From NCBI RefSeq assembly GCF_036884655.1, contig NC_088327.1:11817001-11881000 (forward strand): a stretch of 64,000 bases of DNA. Reading direction: 5' to 3'. Origin of the DNA: Musa acuminata AAA Group (taxonomy: Eukaryota > Streptophyta > Magnoliopsida > Zingiberales > Musaceae). The position numbers and the translations under genes are program-made. The notes under the pieces were generated by a model that saw nothing but the letters and a program-made list of their open reading frames with translations, made no database searches and was not told the origin of the DNA. Position 1 is the stretch's first letter, and each line of letters opens with the position of its first letter. Below are positions 60,401 through 64,000 of the stretch, in pieces.

Positions 60401-61453
60401 AAAATTTTTTCACTCCTGAAGATTCTGCAAGCTTGGAACAATTAGAGTTATACCAATTGAGGATATAATAAGCAAAAGGATAAATCATATTTGTGAATCA
60501 CTTCATCAACAAATTCCTGAGGTTTATTTTTATGTTTAGGTGCTTTTCCTAGATTCCAGTAACCATCGAGTAAAAACTTCTACAGCTTGTTTTGGTCAAA
60601 TTTAGCATGAAACATGGAGTTTCTAACTTAAACACTGGAATAAAATAAACATAGTTACTCTTCCAAATAACAATGTTATCCTAGTAAAGAACCAACAATA
60701 TTTTAGTTCTTATTCTGGTCACTAACCAACTTCTACACTTAGTCTGTAGAACAATTTAAGTTCAAGTTTTTCTTTTTTATCTTTCTCCCATCTGTTTGTC
60801 TTTGATCAAGGAGATATCCTGCAACCACTAAGTAGCATTGTAATTACTCATACTTGTTTACCAATTCAATTCTCTAATTTCACCATGCTTCAATCTTCTT
60901 TTTCCAACTATTTCATGTTATATCTGTGTGAGATGAGAAGTGATTGTGCCTGTACGTTTCTATAGCTTTTCATCTTTTTGACAAGTATGACTTCTGTTGG
61001 AAAATAGAAATCAATTAATGTATTTCAACAAAGTGGGTATGAGTTTGGCTTACAAACGGTGTGGTATTGATTTTGTAGGAAATTAATGAGGAGTGGATAT
61101 CAGATAAAACACGATTTTGTTATGATGGACTCAAAAGGCAGAGATTGAATGATCCTATGATTCGTGGACCTGATGGACGATTCATGGCAGTGAGTTGGCG
61201 AGATGCACTTGCTGTGGTTGCTGAGGTTGCACATCAAGTTAAACCTGAGGAAATAGTTGGAATTGCTGGTCAGCTTTCTGATGCTGAATCTATGATGGCA
61301 CTGAAAGATTTTTTGAACAAAATGGGATCAGATAATGTATCCTGTGAAGGGAATGGCATAAGTCCTAATGCAGATTTACGTCCTAATTATCTTCTGAACA
61401 CGAATATTTCTGGTCTTGAGAAGGCTGATGCTTTCCTGTTGGTTGGCACCCAG
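54473..61453 (+). CDS. NDUFS1: Mitochondrial complex I 75-kDa Fe-S subunit (NDUFS1 homolog), 5' part
   Basis: Four exons are in the window: 54473-54878, 54975-55221, 58394-58688 and 61079-61453, together 441 codons in frame. Family members are about 740 residues, so the rest lies beyond the right edge; no further exon was found before 64000. The N-terminus is an Arg/Ser-rich mitochondrial presequence. Iron-sulfur ligands are visible: Cys101, Cys112, Cys115 and Cys129 for the 2Fe-2S centre; His161, Cys165, Cys168 and Cys174; and Cys213, Cys216, Cys219 and Cys263 for two 4Fe-4S centres. The protein carries electrons in the peripheral arm of NADH dehydrogenase. The molybdopterin-like domain begins in exon 4 ([20 protein letters not shown]). 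Introns 2 (3.2 kb) and 4 (over 2.5 kb) are enlarged by repeats. Confidence 0.95.
55446..57839 (-). mobile_element. Non-coding LTR retroelement in NDUFS1 intron 2, minus orientation
   Basis: Two direct LTRs, 55446 to about 55852 and 57393-57839, begin TGTCACGGA; the right one ends CTGTGACA. Next to the right LTR the minus strand reads TGGTATCAGAGCGGGA, a primer-binding site matching initiator methionine tRNA, so the right LTR is the 5' one. The left LTR lacks its inner end (the block after about 57800 in the right copy), so a deletion removed the LTR edge and probably the polypurine tract. The 1.5-kb interior has no gag or pol and only meaningless open frames. No clean target duplication was found (CGTAC against GTATG). 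It is a non-autonomous LARD/TRIM-like copy. Confidence 0.85.
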
Positions 61454-61971
61454 GTATTTTTCATTCAATCTCCAAGAAAATAAGTCCTATTGTTGAATTT
61501 GTTTTATTAGTGGTAAGCCGAATTATTACCTTAGTGGTTTTCTTTAGCTTTGACATGCAGCAATTGTCTCTATCGATGTTACATACTATTGTAAATTATT
61601 GTAAATTTGTCATACCCTTGGTTGGTTAAACTTCTTAAACTTCATATTGCTTGAATTTTAAACTAGTAATTTTACTGTATAACCAATAGTCAAAAGCAAT
61701 CACTTCATCTGCATAACAAAAATGCAATAGTAATCATTCTGTCCTTGGGTGGACAGCTTAAGGTGGTTGGTTCAGTACATGGGCATCATGGTGATCGGCA
61801 CAGGCTAATCACATATCTGTATGTATGCATACCCCTATGATAAATCAAGATCTTACTCAGAGAACTGATGTATTATGCTTTGGTATAGTTAGTATAGTGA
61901 CCATTGGATCAAAGTAGCTCAAGTTAATTTATTTTATGTCAGTCATCAATCCGACATAGCGAAGTTGACCC

Positions 61972-62412
61972 AACCTAACTCGTTTTCTAAATGCTCTCAC
62001 TGGAAACTGGAAGCCCCTCGAAATCATCCGAGTTGGGTGTTCCTTTGCATCTTAGTCCCTTGATAGCAGATTCCTTTGAATCAAACAATCTTGCAAAACT
62101 GTGCCAAGGGCATGCTAGCAAAGAGCTTAAAGAAATGAGTTAGGAGGTTTCAAAGGTGAAATAGCTAGAGATGTGCTCCTTTTATAGGTCCCAACCTAAC
62201 TCGTTTTCCAAATGCTCTGGAAACTTGATACCCCTCGAAATCATCCGAGTTGGGTGTTCCTTTGCATCTCTCTCTCCCTTGATAGCGGACTCCTTTGAAT
62301 CAAACAATCTTGCAAAACAGTGCCAAGGGCATGCTAGCAAAGAGCTCAAAGAATTGAGTTAGGAGGGTTCAAAGGTGAAATAGCTAGAGATGTGCTCCTT
62401 TGATAGGTCCCA
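61972..62412. repeat. Tandem duplication, about 221-bp period
   Basis: AACCTAACTCGTTTTC starts copies at 61972 and 62193. Both contain CTCGAAATCATCCGAGTTGG and GCCAAGGGCATGCTAGCAAA and end GATAGGTCCC or TATAGGTCCC. The copies differ by scattered changes and small indels. Confidence 0.92.
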
Positions 62413-62928
62413 ATGCTGGGTATCATCGGCAAATATTCCCTTTTGGATGACATGCTTACTGGGCATGCTTAGATGATGCCACATCATCATTGTGCTGATT
62501 GGATAGACTTAGATGGTGCCACATTATCACCATACTAGTTGGGCGCTTATGACCAACTAGGAGACACATGTTGAGTCTGGATTGTTCCGAATGGTTTGAC
62601 CGGAAGTCTTGTGTCGATTTCTGTTGGTTGTCAATTCTAGTTGTATCAAGACCAATGTTTTGCCTCGTATAACTGTGTGTTTTAAATTATTAACACACTT
62701 TAAAAACATGACTATTTTTTGGTGAGTCTGAATTTACTAGGTTAATTTATAAGTTCTGCAAAAGTATTTTTGTCTTATAGACGATGATATTATACTGTAT
62801 CAGTCCCTAGTCTCACCTGTTGCATTAATTTCAAGAATACTGTTTCACTAAGGTTACAGGGCAATAAAAAAAGTACTTACGTAGTGTGCAATCTATTCTA
62901 CGCAGTCTGCTGATGTAAGGTTACAGGG

Positions 62929-62956
62929 CAGTTTGTTTACCTGGGTAAACAAACTG
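62929..62956. other. Perfect 13-bp hairpin
   Basis: The arm CAGTTTGTTTACC, two loop bases, then its exact reverse complement. A nearby GGTTACAGGGCA motif occurs at about 62854 and 62919. It is perhaps the footprint or end of a small element. Confidence 0.6.
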
Positions 62957-63229
62957 ATTGTTTTATGATTGTAATATTTTGTGTTGTTAACAATCTGCCC
63001 TTTGTGACAACCACAATTGGTTTCTAAATTGTATATGAGATTTTCAGATTTTCAGCATCTTTTTACTCGTGGAGATATCTTGCAAGCAACCTAAGAGATG
63101 TAATAGAGAGAAAAAGAATAGCAGGATTATCTGTGTCAAAGGAAGGAGGTTCTTTCCAATATCCTGCTCCAAGGATTTTAATTTTGGGTACTGGGACCAG
63201 TATGGGTCCGAGCTGTACTAGCATACAAT

Positions 63230-63860
63230 GTGTCTTTTTATAGGTGCTCAGGCGAGGCAAGGCGAGGCTCGAGCACCTCGTTTAATGTCCAGGCAGCACG
63301 CTTCAAAGAGGTGCCAACTAGGCGCTCGCCCGAGCACAGGCGCCAGGCGCTTTGGGCAAGCGCCCGAGTTAAAATAGGCGACCAAACCAGCGTTTTAGGT
63401 TTGGTTCGGTCGCATTTACGTTAGTTGGTTCAATTAAACCAACTAAAGGACCGATATCAGCCTCCCAGCATCCCTCTCGCGACTTCCCCAACCCTAACCC
63501 TACTCGTGATTCCGCCGCCAACATTTCCTCTCTGTTACCGTTGCCTCTCTCCACTGTCGTTGCCTCTCTCTACTGTCGTTGCCACTATCGATACTCGTCG
63601 TTGCCACTATCGTTGCTCGTCGCTATCGCTACCATTGTCGCCGCTGCTCTCAGTCAGCAGCCTACTCAGTCAGCCGTCTCGGTCTTACTCTTACTCTCTT
63701 CTCACATCGACTCAACTTAGTATACTGTTAACAATATATTAACAATATATTGTTAATTGTATACAGATAATAATATTTTTTATTTATTAGATTAATAAAA
63801 TATTATTTGATCTTAATACTATTAATTTTTATTTATTTGAAATTATTGTTAGGGTTTCAA
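63230..63860. mobile_element. Second, partial hAT-like copy related to 50127-51119, inverted
   Basis: Read in reverse, it shares with the first element the GGCGCTCGCCCGAG motifs (about 63319), the TGGTTCGGTCGC block, the palindromic TTAGTTGGTTCAATTAAACC region and the AT-rich part with GTATACTGTTAACAATATA. The central minisatellite is replaced by a different Ser/Arg-type simple repeat (GTCGTTGCC at 63530-63620). Neither end nor a target duplication could be fixed, and similarity fades after about 63860. Confidence 0.65.
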
Positions 63861-64000
63861 GATAAATGACAAGTGTACAAAGCAACTCAATAAATTCTTC
63901 AATGACAAAAAAAAGATCCTGCATGGAAGGATAATTATTTAAAAAATCCAAAAGATCCTAATACATTGATTTGCATCTTCAACGATAAGACTACTAAAGG

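Larger units (their letters stand above)
61454..64000. other. NDUFS1 intron 4, running off the window edge
   Basis: No exon of the complex I gene or any other gene was recognised here. It holds the tandem duplication at 61972-62412, a perfect hairpin at 62929-62956 and a hAT-like copy from about 63230. The block at 62400-62640, with repeated TGATGCCACATCATCA and GGTGCCACATTATCA motifs, looks like transposon-derived sequence I cannot name. Confidence 0.5.

Overview
The window is nuclear DNA of a flowering plant, most likely a monocot. Genes carry many GT-AG introns. Several first exons are very GC-rich at the 5' end, introns are AT-rich, and (CT)n, (TA)n and (GA)n microsatellites are common. 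The exon style and the repeat families suggest a Zingiberales plant such as banana or a relative; that placement is inference. I joined exons by hand from splice consensus and family homology. All protein identities are from recognition, not from a search.

Layout, left to right. (1) 3.1-5.3 kb, + strand: four-exon aldo-keto reductase. (2) 5.64-8.73 kb: complete LTR retroelement with a 5-bp target duplication, coding only a broken gag and carrying a 57-bp minisatellite. (3) 13.3-16.1 kb, +: six-exon KANADI transcription factor whose second intron repeats its own splice-donor module. (4) 17.0-17.5 kb, +: possible 71-residue secreted peptide, convergent with (5) 17.9-19.3 kb, -: a plastid DUF760 / UV-B-induced protein. 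(6) 21.5-29.6 kb, +: extra-large G protein alpha subunit (XLG), eight exons. (7) 31.3-34.9 kb, +: TMK-type leucine-rich-repeat receptor kinase. (8) 36.0-39.3 kb: broken MIS12 kinetochore gene with a small hAT-like insertion, a tandem duplication and an inverted second copy of its first exon. (9) 40.4-41.4 kb, -: PLATZ zinc-binding protein. (10) 43.4-47.5 kb, -: meiotic cyclin SDS, seven exons. (11) 48.4-53.5 kb, -: TOC34 pseudogene carrying a 1-kb hAT-like element in an intron. (12) 54.5 kb to past the right edge, +: mitochondrial complex I 75-kDa subunit (NDUFS1 type), first four exons only, with introns expanded by an LTR element, a 221-bp tandem duplication and a second hAT-like copy.

The genes do not form a pathway; this is an ordinary gene-rich segment. 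The less ordinary parts are the in-frame decoy splice donors in KANADI, the two pseudogenes with traceable lesions, and several young insertions whose target duplications can be read directly. I found no tRNA, rRNA, known microRNA or CRISPR array.
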